Shown: one piece after another, positions 48,129 to 57,171 of the stretch
How the letters are laid out: each line of letters starts with the position of its first letter
Position numbering within the stretch: the stretch's first letter is position 1
Origin: G963667425 sp963667425 [NCBI: bacterium]
Lineage (GTDB): Bacteria > UBP6 > UBA1177
DNA: 64,000 nucleotides
Assembly (NCBI GenBank): GCA_963667425.1
Contig: OY763407.1
Span: 2,728,001-2,792,000, forward strand
Direction: 5' to 3'
Made by a program: the position numbers and the translations under genes
The notes under the pieces: model-generated
The model's database searches: none
What the model was told of the DNA's origin: nothing
What the model saw: only the letters and a program-made list of their open reading frames with translations

Positions 48129-49418
48129 ATGATCGATTTGAAGTACATACCGGCAGTTGATGCTGAAGTTGCAGACATTATAAAAGAAGAAGCGGAAAGA
48201 CAGGAATTCGGACTTGAACTCATTGCTTCTGAAAACTTTACATCCAAAGCAGTTATGGAAGCTCAGGGAAGCATCCTTACAAACAAATATGCGGAAGGTT
48301 ATCCGGGGAAAAGATATTACGGCGGCTGTGAAGTCGTAGACAAAGCTGAAAGACTAGCCAAAAACAGAGTATGTGAACTTTTTGGTGCAGAATATGCAAA
48401 TGTGCAGCCTCACAGCGGATCACAGGCAAATATGGCTGTATACTTTGCAGCACTTGAACCAGGAGACACAATACTTGCAATGAATCTTGACCACGGCGGA
48501 CACCTTACACACGGAAGTCCCGTAAATTTCTCAGGCAAACTATACAACATAGTACCTTACGGAGTATCAAGAGAAACAGGAAGAATAGATTACGATGAAC
48601 TTGAAAGACTCGCCGATGAAAACAAACCGAAACTCATTCTTGCAGGTGCATCAGCATACCCGAGAGCATTCGATTTCGAACGCATAAGAAAAATATGCGA
48701 CAAAGTCGAAGCACTCATGATGGTCGATATGGCACACATAGCAGGATTAGTTGCAGCAGGACTTCATCCAAATCCGGTTCCATACGCAGATTTCGTAACA
48801 TCAACAACACACAAGACATTAAGAGGACCAAGAGGTGGACTTGTACTCTGCAAAAAAGACTGGGCAAAGAAAATAGACTCAGCAGTCTTCCCCGGAATGC
48901 AGGGAGGACCGTTAATGCACATAATAGCCGCAAAAGCAGTATGTTTTGGGGAAGCGCTCAAACCGGAATTCAAGGAATACCAGAAAAAAGTTATAAAGAA
49001 TGCAGCAGCAATGGCTGATGAATTTGTAAAACACGGTTACAACCTTGTTTCAAACGGAACAGATAACCACCTTATGCTCATCGACCTCAGAAACAAGGAA
49101 AAAACAGGCAAAATAGTTGAGAAAGTACTCGACAAAGCCCACATAACCGTCAACAAAAACATGGTGCCATTTGATGACCAGTCACCATTCATCACCAGCG
49201 GAATAAGAGTAGGCGCACCATTCCTTACAACCAGAGGGTTAAACGAAGAAGACGTAAGACAAGTTGTAAAACTGATGGACAAAGTCATTTCAAACATAAA
49301 AACAAATGAGTTCTCACCAAAAGTCGGAATAGACGACACAATAATCGACTCAGCAGTAATTGAAGAAGTTAAAGCTGAAGTTAAGAAAATATGTGAGAAA
49401 TATCCATTAGTAAAATAG
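48129..49418 (+). CDS. glyA: Serine hydroxymethyltransferase
   Basis: Interconverts serine and glycine with tetrahydrofolate, supplying one-carbon units. Family motifs: [35 protein letters not shown], the [15 protein letters not shown] block, [12 protein letters not shown], and the PLP lysine in [14 protein letters not shown]. Length 429 residues. It diverges from the tdh-kbl operon, so the locus can move carbon from threonine through glycine to serine. GGAGG precedes the ATG. The coding strand is richer in A and C than most genes in the window. Confidence 0.97.
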   Translation: MIDLKYIPAVDAEVADIIKEEAERQEFGLELIASENFTSKAVMEAQGSILTNKYAEGYPGKRYYGGCEVVDKAERLAKNRVCELFGAEYANVQPHSGSQANMAVYFAALEPGDTILAMNLDHGGHLTHGSPVNFSGKLYNIVPYGVSRETGRIDYDELERLADENKPKLILAGASAYPRAFDFERIRKICDKVEALMMVDMAHIAGLVAAGLHPNPVPYADFVTSTTHKTLRGPRGGLVLCKKDWAKKIDSAVFPGMQGGPLMHIIAAKAVCFGEALKPEFKEYQKKVIKNAAAMADEFVKHGYNLVSNGTDNHLMLIDLRNKEKTGKIVEKVLDKAHITVNKNMVPFDDQSPFITSGIRVGAPFLTTRGLNEEDVRQVVKLMDKVISNIKTNEFSPKVGIDDTIIDSAVIEEVKAEVKKICEKYPLVK

Positions 49419-49525
49419 CCTGTTAATTTCTATTTATATATCACTAAACCGAACCTGAACTTAAAGCTTTCTTGATTTTTTGCAGCTATCTGAAATAATA
49501 CATTATAATTTTTTTGAGGTTAAAC

Positions 49526-50293
49526 ATGAAACATATTTTAATTCTTATTCTTGTAATTACTTACGGAGTTATTCTTTTATCCTGTTCTTCAGCAAAAGTA
49601 AAAGATGAACATAACCAGAAAAACATAATTAATCAGGAATACATTAAAGAAGCAGAGTTGAAACACTATCCAAAACTGAAACAGCAGCCAGATCTTACAG
49701 GAATATTATCCTTAAATCCAAATATTGAACAAATATCCTTTGTGGCAACCGTAAATGAACTCGGCAAAACAACAGACATCTCCTATTGCAGCTTAAAAGA
49801 TGAAAAAATGTGCAAACCATATGAGACTTTTATAAGCAATATTGAATTCACTCCAGCCTACGACATGGAAACCGAAAAAAACGTTAAATCAGAAATATAC
49901 ATTTTTATTACCCTTAAAAACAATCAAAAAGAAATAACAATTCTTACAAATTCAGCAACAGAAAAAGAAAGCTTTTCTGTAGTTATGGGCTCATTAGACA
50001 AATCTGATATAGCAAAAATTGTAATAAACAGAAATGCCGTAAAATACATGAAATGCTACAACGATGCTGTGTTAAATCAACCTGAACTTACAGGCAAAAT
50101 AGTTGTAAATTTTATCATATCTTCAGAAGGAAGAATTGACAAAGCAAGTATTAAAAGAAGTTCGATTAATAACAAAACCATGGAAGAATGCGTAAGAAAC
50201 GTTTTTAGTAAAATGCTCTTTCCAGATCCAAAAGGAGGAGGAATAGTAATAGTAACACAGCCACTCATTTTTAAAAATTCATTAAAATTTTAG
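49526..50293 (+). CDS. Lipoprotein with AgmX/PglI C-terminal-type (TonB-like) domain
   Basis: The signal peptide ends in LLSC, lipidated Cys followed by SSAK. A middle region (about residues 50-145) has a weak TonB-like repeat (ISFVATVNELGKTTDI). The last 90 residues match the pattern of the AgmX/PglI C-terminal domain: YxKCYN, PELTGKIVVNFIISSEGRID, a SSINNKTMEECVRN block and LFPDPKGGGIVIVTQP. That domain is common in Myxococcota and relatives; AgmX takes part in gliding motility, but a motility role here is not shown. The ATG at 49526 has TGAGG six bases ahead; the TTG at 49514 is rejected. Confidence 0.78.
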   Translation: MKHILILILVITYGVILLSCSSAKVKDEHNQKNIINQEYIKEAELKHYPKLKQQPDLTGILSLNPNIEQISFVATVNELGKTTDISYCSLKDEKMCKPYETFISNIEFTPAYDMETEKNVKSEIYIFITLKNNQKEITILTNSATEKESFSVVMGSLDKSDIAKIVINRNAVKYMKCYNDAVLNQPELTGKIVVNFIISSEGRIDKASIKRSSINNKTMEECVRNVFSKMLFPDPKGGGIVIVTQPLIFKNSLKF

Positions 50294-50315
50294 AAAACAT
50301 TCTTACAGTGAATAA

Positions 50316-50855
50316 ATGACCAATCAAAATAAAAAAGTTGTAATCTACAAAACAAAATACGGAAGTGCAAAGCAATATGCCGAATGGATTGCAGAAGAGC
50401 TTAAATGTGAAATATATAGACAAGAGAACTTCTCGGCAGCCAGCCTTGACAAATATGACACAATAATCTACGGCGGCTCGCTATACGCAGTCGGAATACT
50501 TGGAATTTCACTAATTAAAAATAATTATGAAAAACTGAAAGACAAAAAAGTAATCATTTTCTCAGTAGGCATATCACCATCTAATGAAAAAACCGGAAAC
50601 GATGTTATAACTAACAATTTTACCGAAGAAATGAAAAACAAAGTTGATTATCATCATCTAAGAGGCGCATTTAATTACAACAAACTCAGTTTTCTGCACA
50701 AAATCATGATGTGGACAATGAAAAAAATAATAGAAAGAAAAAAACCTGAAAACAGAACAGAAGATGATAAAGGTCTGCTCACTGCCCTTTCGTCACCATG
50801 TGATTTTAAATCAAAGAAAAACATCCTCCCAATAATTGAGAGCGTAGAAAAATAA
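50316..50855 (+). CDS. Flavodoxin-domain protein
   Basis: A 179-residue protein with a flavodoxin fold: VVIYKTKYGSAKQYAEWIAEEL phosphate-binding start, YDTIIYGGSLYAVGI in the second FMN loop, and KVIIFSVGISP. It resembles the HemG-like or general flavodoxin group; a Lys-rich segment (about residues 125-150) follows the core. The electron partner is unknown. It follows the AgmX-like gene by 22 bases on the same strand and may be co-transcribed. No strong ribosome binding site is seen. Confidence 0.8.
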   Translation: MTNQNKKVVIYKTKYGSAKQYAEWIAEELKCEIYRQENFSAASLDKYDTIIYGGSLYAVGILGISLIKNNYEKLKDKKVIIFSVGISPSNEKTGNDVITNNFTEEMKNKVDYHHLRGAFNYNKLSFLHKIMMWTMKKIIERKKPENRTEDDKGLLTALSSPCDFKSKKNILPIIESVEK

Positions 50856-51298
50856 AAATTCTCAGCAATCAGCAAAACAAGTTTGTAAAAATACTTGCAT
50901 ATTCTTTTCAGGTTTTAGTTCAGAAAGTGTGGAAAAGAAAAATTATTAAAAAGTAGCAAAGAAAGGCAAAAGGCATTATTCCGAAGCAGTGTCGGAAGAG
51001 GTTATCAGGGAGTGTCAATAATTTTGTGTAAGTCCAATTTTTCTTTAAACATAATTTTCGATCTCTCCTCAAATAAAATAAACAGATGATAGTAAATCTG
51101 ATGCCATTCAAGGTGTTTCCATAGAAAGATTCTGTTTAATAACTTGTGAGCAGAAATCCTGATTTTAATTTTTGAATAATATCTACTTAAGGTTTAATTT
51201 ATAAATCAACCATTCATTAATATATCATTTTTTATAGTCTGGCATCTTTTTTGCAAAAATAAAGTGTTATTTCTGTTTTCTGTTCCAGGGGAGGAACA
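50856..51298. other. Intergenic interval with possible decayed ORF and the maf promoter
   Basis: About 440 bases without an intact gene. On the minus strand a frame of about 60 codons ends at 51005-51007 and reads protein-like near its end (KEKLDLHKIIDTP), but it has no start codon and could be a remnant of a lost gene. The right end holds the sigma-54 site for the glycosylation island. Confidence 0.4.
51240..51255 (+). promoter_or_regulatory. Sigma-54 (-24/-12) promoter of the flagellin glycosylation island
   Basis: TGGCATCTTTTTTGCA matches the sigma-54 consensus TGGCAC-N5-TTGCA, with the essential GG and GC exactly ten bases apart. It ends 43 bases before the start codon of the Maf gene. 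Sigma-54 commonly drives middle-class flagellar genes. Confidence 0.75.
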
Positions 51299-53293
51299 AT
51301 GAAGCTCAATAGTTTTCTCGATGACAATTTAAAGGCTCTTCATAAATACGATCCGGCACTTGCTGTAAAGCTTGATAAGCTGAATGTGGATTCGAAATGT
51401 TATCAGCTTAGCCAGAAGAATTCTCCTGAAGTTAATTTGGCTTTACCTCAGGAAAAGCTTATTTATTATAATCCTGATAATGTTTTAGGGTCTGTTCGTG
51501 CGGAAATTGATTCAATGGAATGGAGAAACCCTAAGTTAGTTGTTATTGCTGGTTTTGGGCTTGGATACCATCTCGCTGAGCTAGAGAATAAGCATGGTCA
51601 CAGGATTATGAATTACATGGTTATAGAAAAGGATTTGAATGTTCTTAAATTAGGTCTTTCTCTAGTGAATCTGGTTAATCTTATTGAAAATCGAAAGATT
51701 AAGTTTGTTGCAGGTGCAGAGCCAGATGGACTTCATGAAGCAATTTATCGTCATTTTACTATTGAATATAGTCTTAAATTTTATGCAAAAGCGACAATTT
51801 CCTTAATTGTAGGGGGTTCTTATATTCGAGATAAAGAATATTACAAGAGAGCCTTTAAAGATTTTAAAAATGCTATGCAGCAGGGTATTTCAGATCACGG
51901 AAATTGTCCTGAGGATGCTCTTATAGGTATTGCTAATGTTTTTGAAAATATCGATTCTCTTGTTAGATTTCCTGGAATAAAAAGGATTAAAGATTCTTTT
52001 AAAGGAAAACCTGCAATGATCGTTGCTGCGGGTCCTTCTCTGGATAAAAATATCAATCAGATAAAGGCTTTGCAGGATAAAGTTATTATTTTTGCATGTG
52101 ATGCTACACTAAAACCGCTTCTTGAAGCAGGTGTGGTTCCTCATTTTGTTGGTTCTATAGAGCGAGTCGATCTTTCTGTAGAGTTTTATACTGGCTTGGA
52201 CAAATACAGAGACGTTCTTAAGAATGTCTGTTTTGTCGGTATGGGTATGGTTAAGAAAGGTATGTATGATATTTGCCGCAGTTATGGAATGCCTGTTATA
52301 AATCTTTTCAGGAAAATGGTCTCTTTCCGTTTTCTTGGACTTGATAACGACTTTCTTTCTTTTGGAAAATCTGTTGCCAATATGGGCTTTTCTTTTCTTA
52401 CATACATAGGAGTTGATACAATTATTCTGGTAGGACAGGACCTTGCTTACAGTGAAACTGGTGAAACACACGCCGATGCAACATCTCAGGCAAAGGGCTT
52501 TGAAAAATCTGTAAATCCAGGAAATAAACTGGCTACAAGTGGAAATTATCTTTTTGATGAGATGTGGGTTAAGGGAAACTATGTTGCCAAAATAAAGACA
52601 AGAAGGGTCTGGAATCTTTTTCTTAAAGCTTATGAAAAAGAAATCAAAGCTTATTCTGGAAAAGTTATAAATGCTACAGAGGGTGGAGCATATATTTACG
52701 GAACAGAAGTGCTTACTTTAAAAGAGACTGTTGAAAAATATCTTAAAGAAAAAATAGAAAACCCTTTAAAAAAAGTTCTTGAACTTGCCAAGCCATACAA
52801 TACTGAAGAAATTGAAGAAAACATTACACATGTACTTAAAAATATTGAAACGCAGGAAGAGTATTTTGATTTTATAGTGTCCCAGTGTAAAGAAGGGGAA
52901 GATGTTGTTGAAAAATTCAAAAAAGATGTAGAAGAAAAAACAAAAGATGAGGCTGTTCCTGTCACGGAACTTGGAGAAGAGTGGCTTAAAGACGTAGGAG
53001 ATAAACTTGTTGCTCTTTTTACATCTGTTATAAATCATAAATCATATGGTGATTTTTTTGTTGAAGTTGTTCAGTCTTACGTTATGAGAACATCCATAAT
53101 ACTTTATGGTTTTGAAAGTGAATATACAAATCTCTCGGAAATTTATGCAATGGTTATAAAACATATGATGTATGTTTTTCCGGCACTTAAAGGACTTGTT
53201 GATATTTCCAGAAATACTCTTGCTGTTGCAAGAAAGGTTACAGAAGGTGTAAAGGAAAAAATATCTGTAGAAAAGGAGAAAAAAAATGCTTAA
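51299..53293 (+). CDS. Motility-associated factor (Maf) glycosyltransferase, DUF115 family
   Basis: Maf proteins transfer nonulosonic acids such as pseudaminic acid from CMP-sugars to flagellin Ser/Thr before export. The 664-residue protein has an N-terminal helical region, a central DUF115 core (about residues 235-420) with MIVAAGPSLDKNI, IIFACDATLKPLLEAGVVPHF and ILVGQDLAYSETGETHAD, and a long helical C-terminus. GGGGAGG precedes the ATG, and a sigma-54 site lies upstream. It overlaps pseB by eight bases. First gene of a run of thirteen plus-strand genes ending at flagellin. Confidence 0.93.
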   Translation: MKLNSFLDDNLKALHKYDPALAVKLDKLNVDSKCYQLSQKNSPEVNLALPQEKLIYYNPDNVLGSVRAEIDSMEWRNPKLVVIAGFGLGYHLAELENKHGHRIMNYMVIEKDLNVLKLGLSLVNLVNLIENRKIKFVAGAEPDGLHEAIYRHFTIEYSLKFYAKATISLIVGGSYIRDKEYYKRAFKDFKNAMQQGISDHGNCPEDALIGIANVFENIDSLVRFPGIKRIKDSFKGKPAMIVAAGPSLDKNINQIKALQDKVIIFACDATLKPLLEAGVVPHFVGSIERVDLSVEFYTGLDKYRDVLKNVCFVGMGMVKKGMYDICRSYGMPVINLFRKMVSFRFLGLDNDFLSFGKSVANMGFSFLTYIGVDTIILVGQDLAYSETGETHADATSQAKGFEKSVNPGNKLATSGNYLFDEMWVKGNYVAKIKTRRVWNLFLKAYEKEIKAYSGKVINATEGGAYIYGTEVLTLKETVEKYLKEKIENPLKKVLELAKPYNTEEIEENITHVLKNIETQEEYFDFIVSQCKEGEDVVEKFKKDVEEKTKDEAVPVTELGEEWLKDVGDKLVALFTSVINHKSYGDFFVEVVQSYVMRTSIILYGFESEYTNLSEIYAMVIKHMMYVFPALKGLVDISRNTLAVARKVTEGVKEKISVEKEKKNA

Positions 53294-54284
53294 CGGGAAG
53301 GATATACTTATAACCGGAGGAACCGGTTCGTTTGGAAAGCATTTTATAAAGGAAGTTTTTAAAAGATATAAACCTAGGCGTGTAATTATATACTCAAGAG
53401 ATGAATATAAACAGTTCCTTACTCGTCAGGAACTTTCATATCTTAATGGCGCACTCCGTTTTTTTATTGGTGATGTAAGGGATAAAGAGCGTCTTTGCAG
53501 GGCTTTTGATGGTGTTGACTATGTTATTCATGCTGCAGCTATGAAACAGGTTCCAGCTTGCGAATATAACCCTTTTGAGGCGGTAAAAACAAATATTCAC
53601 GGTGCTAAAAATGTCATTGATGCTGCGATTGATATGGGCGTAAAAAAAGTTGTTGCACTTTCTACTGATAAAGCAGTTAATCCTATTAATCTTTATGGAG
53701 CTACAAAGCTTGCTTCGGATAAGCTTTTTATTGCAGCAAATGCCTATGCCGGAAAAAAGGATACCAGATTTTCTGTTGTTCGCTATGGTAATGTTGCAGG
53801 AAGCAGAGGTTCTGTAATTCCTTTTTTTAAGATGCTTATTGATAAAAGTGAAAATAAAATTCCAATAACAGATTTACGAATGACAAGATTCTGGATAACG
53901 CTTGATGAGGCTGTAGATCTTGTTTTTAAGGCACTTGATGAAAGCCGTGGCGGAGAGACATATATTTCTAAAATTCCAAGTTTTAAAATAATAGATCTTG
54001 CCGAAGCTATGGCTCCTGAAAAGAAAATAGATGAAATTGGAATCAGAGAAGGTGAAAAACTTCACGAAGTTATGATAACGGAATATGATTCCTTTCAGAC
54101 TTATGAGTATGAAAAACATTATATAATTTATCCTCATTTCAGCTGGTGGAATTTTAATAAACACTTTACTCCCGGCGGAGAAAAAGTGAGTGAATTTTTC
54201 AGATATGCTTCGGATAATAACAATTTATGGCTTGGTGTGGAAGAGCTTAAGAAAAGAATTGATGATATGAATATATATTACTGA
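53286..54284 (+). CDS. pseB: UDP-GlcNAc 4,6-dehydratase (inverting), first step of pseudaminic acid synthesis
   Basis: SDR-family enzyme converting UDP-GlcNAc to UDP-2-acetamido-2,6-dideoxy-beta-L-arabino-hexos-4-ulose. The 332-residue sequence has the nucleotide loop ITGGTGSFGKHF, HAAAMKQVPACEYNP, and STDKAVNPINLYGATK containing the active-site lysine of the inverting dehydratases. The closely related FlaA1/PseB and CapD families share these marks; the next gene, pseC, decides for PseB. It overlaps the Maf gene by eight bases and precedes pseC by 12. Confidence 0.95.
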   Translation: MLNGKDILITGGTGSFGKHFIKEVFKRYKPRRVIIYSRDEYKQFLTRQELSYLNGALRFFIGDVRDKERLCRAFDGVDYVIHAAAMKQVPACEYNPFEAVKTNIHGAKNVIDAAIDMGVKKVVALSTDKAVNPINLYGATKLASDKLFIAANAYAGKKDTRFSVVRYGNVAGSRGSVIPFFKMLIDKSENKIPITDLRMTRFWITLDEAVDLVFKALDESRGGETYISKIPSFKIIDLAEAMAPEKKIDEIGIREGEKLHEVMITEYDSFQTYEYEKHYIIYPHFSWWNFNKHFTPGGEKVSEFFRYASDNNNLWLGVEELKKRIDDMNIYY

Positions 54285-54296
54285 TGAGGTCTTCAT

Positions 54297-55454
54297 ATGA
54301 AAAGGTTTTTGTCTTACGGAAGGCAGCTTATTGATGATGCCGATATTGCAGCTGTTACTGAAGTTCTCAAAAGTGATTATCTTACACAGGGTCCTGCTGT
54401 TGAAAGGTTTGAAAAGAAACTTTGTGAAATAACCGGGGCAAAGTACGCTGTTGCTGTTTCAAACGGAACGGCGGCTCTTCATGTTGCCATGCTTGCACTT
54501 GAGCTTGAAAAAGGAAGTGAAGGGATAACAACACCAATTACATTTGCGGCATCATCAAACTGCATGCTTTACTGTGGTGTTACACCAATATTTGCAGATA
54601 TCGATAAAGATTCTTACAATATTGACTCTGAAGAGATAGAAAAACTTATAACTGAAAAGACAAAAGTCATTGTTCCTGTGCATCTTGCCGGTCAGCCATG
54701 CAGAATGGAAAAGATAAAAGAGATAAAGGATAAACACAATCTTTATGTTATAGAAGATGCATCTCATGCAATAGGGTCTTTTTATGCAGATGATTCACCT
54801 GTAGGAAATTGCAGATACAGTGATATGACAGTTTTTTCATTTCATCCTGTAAAAACAGTTACAACATGTGAAGGCGGTGCAGTTACAACAAACAGCACTG
54901 AGATTTATGAAAAGCTTATTCTTCTCAGAAGTCACGGAATAACAAAAGATGCTGCTAAACTCTCTCAAAATCCGGGCCCATGGTATTATGAGATGCAGAT
55001 GCTTGGTTATAATTACAGATTAAGCGATGTCCATGCGGCTCTTGGCACAAGTCAGCTTACAAAACTTGAACGGTTTAGAGCTGTCAGAAGAGAGATTTTT
55101 GGTTTTTATAACAGCAGTTTTAAAGATACACCTTTTGTTAAGATTCCAAAAGAAGATGCTGGAGTTGAAAGCTGTTTTCATCTTTATCTGTTACTTATTG
55201 ATTTTAAAGCTTTAAATAAGTCACGTAAAGATGTTATGGAAAAGCTTAAAAGATTCGGAATAGGGACGCAGGTTCACTATATTCCTGTTTATAAACTTCC
55301 TTACTACAGTGAAACTCTGGGATATGGAGAAATTCAATGTCCAAATGCTGAAGAGTATTATGAAAAGACACTTTCAATTCCTCTTTTTCCTGATATGACA
55401 AGAGAAGAAGCTGAATATGTGGCTGAAATTATAAAGAAGGTGCTTAATGAGTAA
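54297..55454 (+). CDS. pseC: UDP-4-amino-4,6-dideoxy-N-acetyl-beta-L-altrosamine transaminase
   Basis: DegT/DnrJ-type PLP aminotransferase, second step of pseudaminic acid synthesis; it aminates C4 of the PseB product. The 385-residue sequence starts SYGRQLIDDADIAAVTEVL and has NGTAALHVA, IEDASHAIGSFY and the PLP lysine in FSFHPVKTVTTCEGGAV. Family length and the TQGPAVERFE start fit PseC. It overlaps pseF by eight bases. Confidence 0.95.
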   Translation: MKRFLSYGRQLIDDADIAAVTEVLKSDYLTQGPAVERFEKKLCEITGAKYAVAVSNGTAALHVAMLALELEKGSEGITTPITFAASSNCMLYCGVTPIFADIDKDSYNIDSEEIEKLITEKTKVIVPVHLAGQPCRMEKIKEIKDKHNLYVIEDASHAIGSFYADDSPVGNCRYSDMTVFSFHPVKTVTTCEGGAVTTNSTEIYEKLILLRSHGITKDAAKLSQNPGPWYYEMQMLGYNYRLSDVHAALGTSQLTKLERFRAVRREIFGFYNSSFKDTPFVKIPKEDAGVESCFHLYLLLIDFKALNKSRKDVMEKLKRFGIGTQVHYIPVYKLPYYSETLGYGEIQCPNAEEYYEKTLSIPLFPDMTREEAEYVAEIIKKVLNE

Positions 55455-56148
55455 AAATATTGCAATAATTCCTGCCAGAGGTGGAAGTAAAAGAATTCCT
55501 AAGAAAAATATTAAAGAATTTTGCGGAAAACCTATTATTGCATGGTCAATAAAAGCGGCTTTAAATTCTGGGGTTTTCGATGAGATTATGGTTTCTACCG
55601 ATTCAGAGGAAATTGCTGATATTGCAATTAAACACGGTGCAAAAGTTCCTTTTTTAAGAAGCATGGAAAATGCTTCTGATAAACCGGGTTTTGATGCTGT
55701 CATAATGGAAGTCCTTAGTGAGTATAAAAAAATTGGAAAATTATTTGATAATTTATGTTTTCTGCTCGCAACGGCACCGTTTACAACGCCTGATAAGTTA
55801 AAGGAAGGTTATAGACTTCTTTTAGATGGAAAGTTTAAGACAGTTATGACTGTTTCAAAATTTTCATATCCCATTCAGAGGGCTCTTTCCATAGAAAGTG
55901 ATAAAGTTTCTATGATTTTGCCTGAGAATTTAAGGAAAAGATCGCAGGAGCTGGAGACATGTTATCATGATGCAGGTCAGTTTTATTTTATGAAAATAGA
56001 TGATAAACTGAAAAATGCATCTTTGTTTACGGATAATAGCGGAGCTGTTATTTTACCTGAAAGTATGGTTCAAGATATAGATACATACGAAGATTGGAAA
56101 ATTGCAGAAATAAAATTTAAAATGATGCATAATTTAAATAATTTTTAA
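55447..56148 (+). CDS. pseF: Pseudaminic acid cytidylyltransferase
   Basis: Activates the nonulosonic acid with CTP to the CMP-sugar used by Maf. The 233-residue protein has the nucleotide-binding IPARGGSKRIPKKNIKEFCGKP at residues 7-28 and the STDSEEIADIA and HDAGQFYF blocks typical of CMP-Pse synthetases (the HDAGQ run is seen in PseF more than in NeuA). It comes before the synthase gene rather than after, but within the same operon. Confidence 0.94.
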   Translation: MSKNIAIIPARGGSKRIPKKNIKEFCGKPIIAWSIKAALNSGVFDEIMVSTDSEEIADIAIKHGAKVPFLRSMENASDKPGFDAVIMEVLSEYKKIGKLFDNLCFLLATAPFTTPDKLKEGYRLLLDGKFKTVMTVSKFSYPIQRALSIESDKVSMILPENLRKRSQELETCYHDAGQFYFMKIDDKLKNASLFTDNSGAVILPESMVQDIDTYEDWKIAEIKFKMMHNLNNF

Positions 56149-56172
56149 TTTATTATTTTATGAGTGTGGCAA

Positions 56173-57171
56173 ATGAATAAAAAAGAAACAACAATTATTG
56201 CAGAAATAGGTTCAAACCATAATCAATCGTTTGAACTTGCCTGTGAAACTATTGATGCTGCTGTTGAATGCGGTGCAGATATAGTTAAGTTTCAGTCGAT
56301 AAATGTTGAAAAGCTTTACTATAATCCATCTCAAGAGACTCTGAATCTGCACAGGAAGATAGATCTTGAAGAATCATGGCATTCTCTTTTAAAAGAATAT
56401 TGTGATAAAAGAAATATAGTTTTCATGAGCACCCCAACTTACCTTGAATCAATAGATATTCTTGAGAAGATCGGTGTAAAATATTATAAACTTGCTTCTG
56501 CTCAAATAGGTACTTTCCCTCAGCTTGTTGAAAAAATTGCAAAACTTCATAAGCTGGTTTTTTTATCAACCGGAATTGTAACTGTAAATGAACTTGACAA
56601 AGCTGTAGAAATCTTCAGAAAAGAGGAAAATTCTAATTTTACGATACTTCACTGTAATTCTATATATCCTGTTCCTTATGAAAAAGTTAATCTTGGAATG
56701 ATAGATTTTTATAGAAAAAGGTATGGATGTAATGTTGGCTTTTCAGATCATACTGAAGGAATAGAAGCTTCAATTGCGGCAGTTTCAATTGGTGCAAGTG
56801 TGATAGAAAAACATTTTACACTTTCAAAAAATTTACCTGTTCCTGATGCTGCAATATCAGTGGAACCGGATTCTTTTAAAAAAATGATTTTATCTATAAG
56901 GAATGTTGAGAAAATGCTGAGTTTTAAAGAGAGAGTTTCAATAGAACCTGAAGAATCTAAGTTTAAAAACGCTATATTATACAGGCTTTTTATGGAAAAG
57001 GACAGAACTGTAGGAGAAAAGCTTCAGGAAGGGGATTTTAAATATTTAAGATATACTTCAGGAATTGATGCCAGAGATGAACATTCTGTAGTAGGTAAAA
57101 CACTTGTAAAAAATATAAAGAAAGGAGAACTTCTGTTTCCTGATTTTTATGGAGAGAATAATGGAAAATAA
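56173..57171 (+). CDS. pseI: NeuB-family nonulosonic (pseudaminic) acid synthase
   Basis: Condenses the 6-deoxy-diacetamido-L-altrose with phosphoenolpyruvate. The 332-residue protein has an N-terminal NeuB barrel (IIAEIGSNHNQSFELA, VKFQSINVEKLYY, FMSTPTYLESI, LHCNSIYPVPYEKVNLGMI, IEKHFTLSKN) and a C-terminal SAF/antifreeze-like domain (about residues 270-330). It is a little short for PseI. The NeuB family alone does not separate PseI from LegI or NeuB; PseB, PseC, PseF, PseG and PseH in the same run make PseI the likely identity. The ATG at 56173 is preferred to a GTG at 56164. It overlaps the ATP-grasp gene. Confidence 0.9.
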   Translation: MNKKETTIIAEIGSNHNQSFELACETIDAAVECGADIVKFQSINVEKLYYNPSQETLNLHRKIDLEESWHSLLKEYCDKRNIVFMSTPTYLESIDILEKIGVKYYKLASAQIGTFPQLVEKIAKLHKLVFLSTGIVTVNELDKAVEIFRKEENSNFTILHCNSIYPVPYEKVNLGMIDFYRKRYGCNVGFSDHTEGIEASIAAVSIGASVIEKHFTLSKNLPVPDAAISVEPDSFKKMILSIRNVEKMLSFKERVSIEPEESKFKNAILYRLFMEKDRTVGEKLQEGDFKYLRYTSGIDARDEHSVVGKTLVKNIKKGELLFPDFYGENNGK

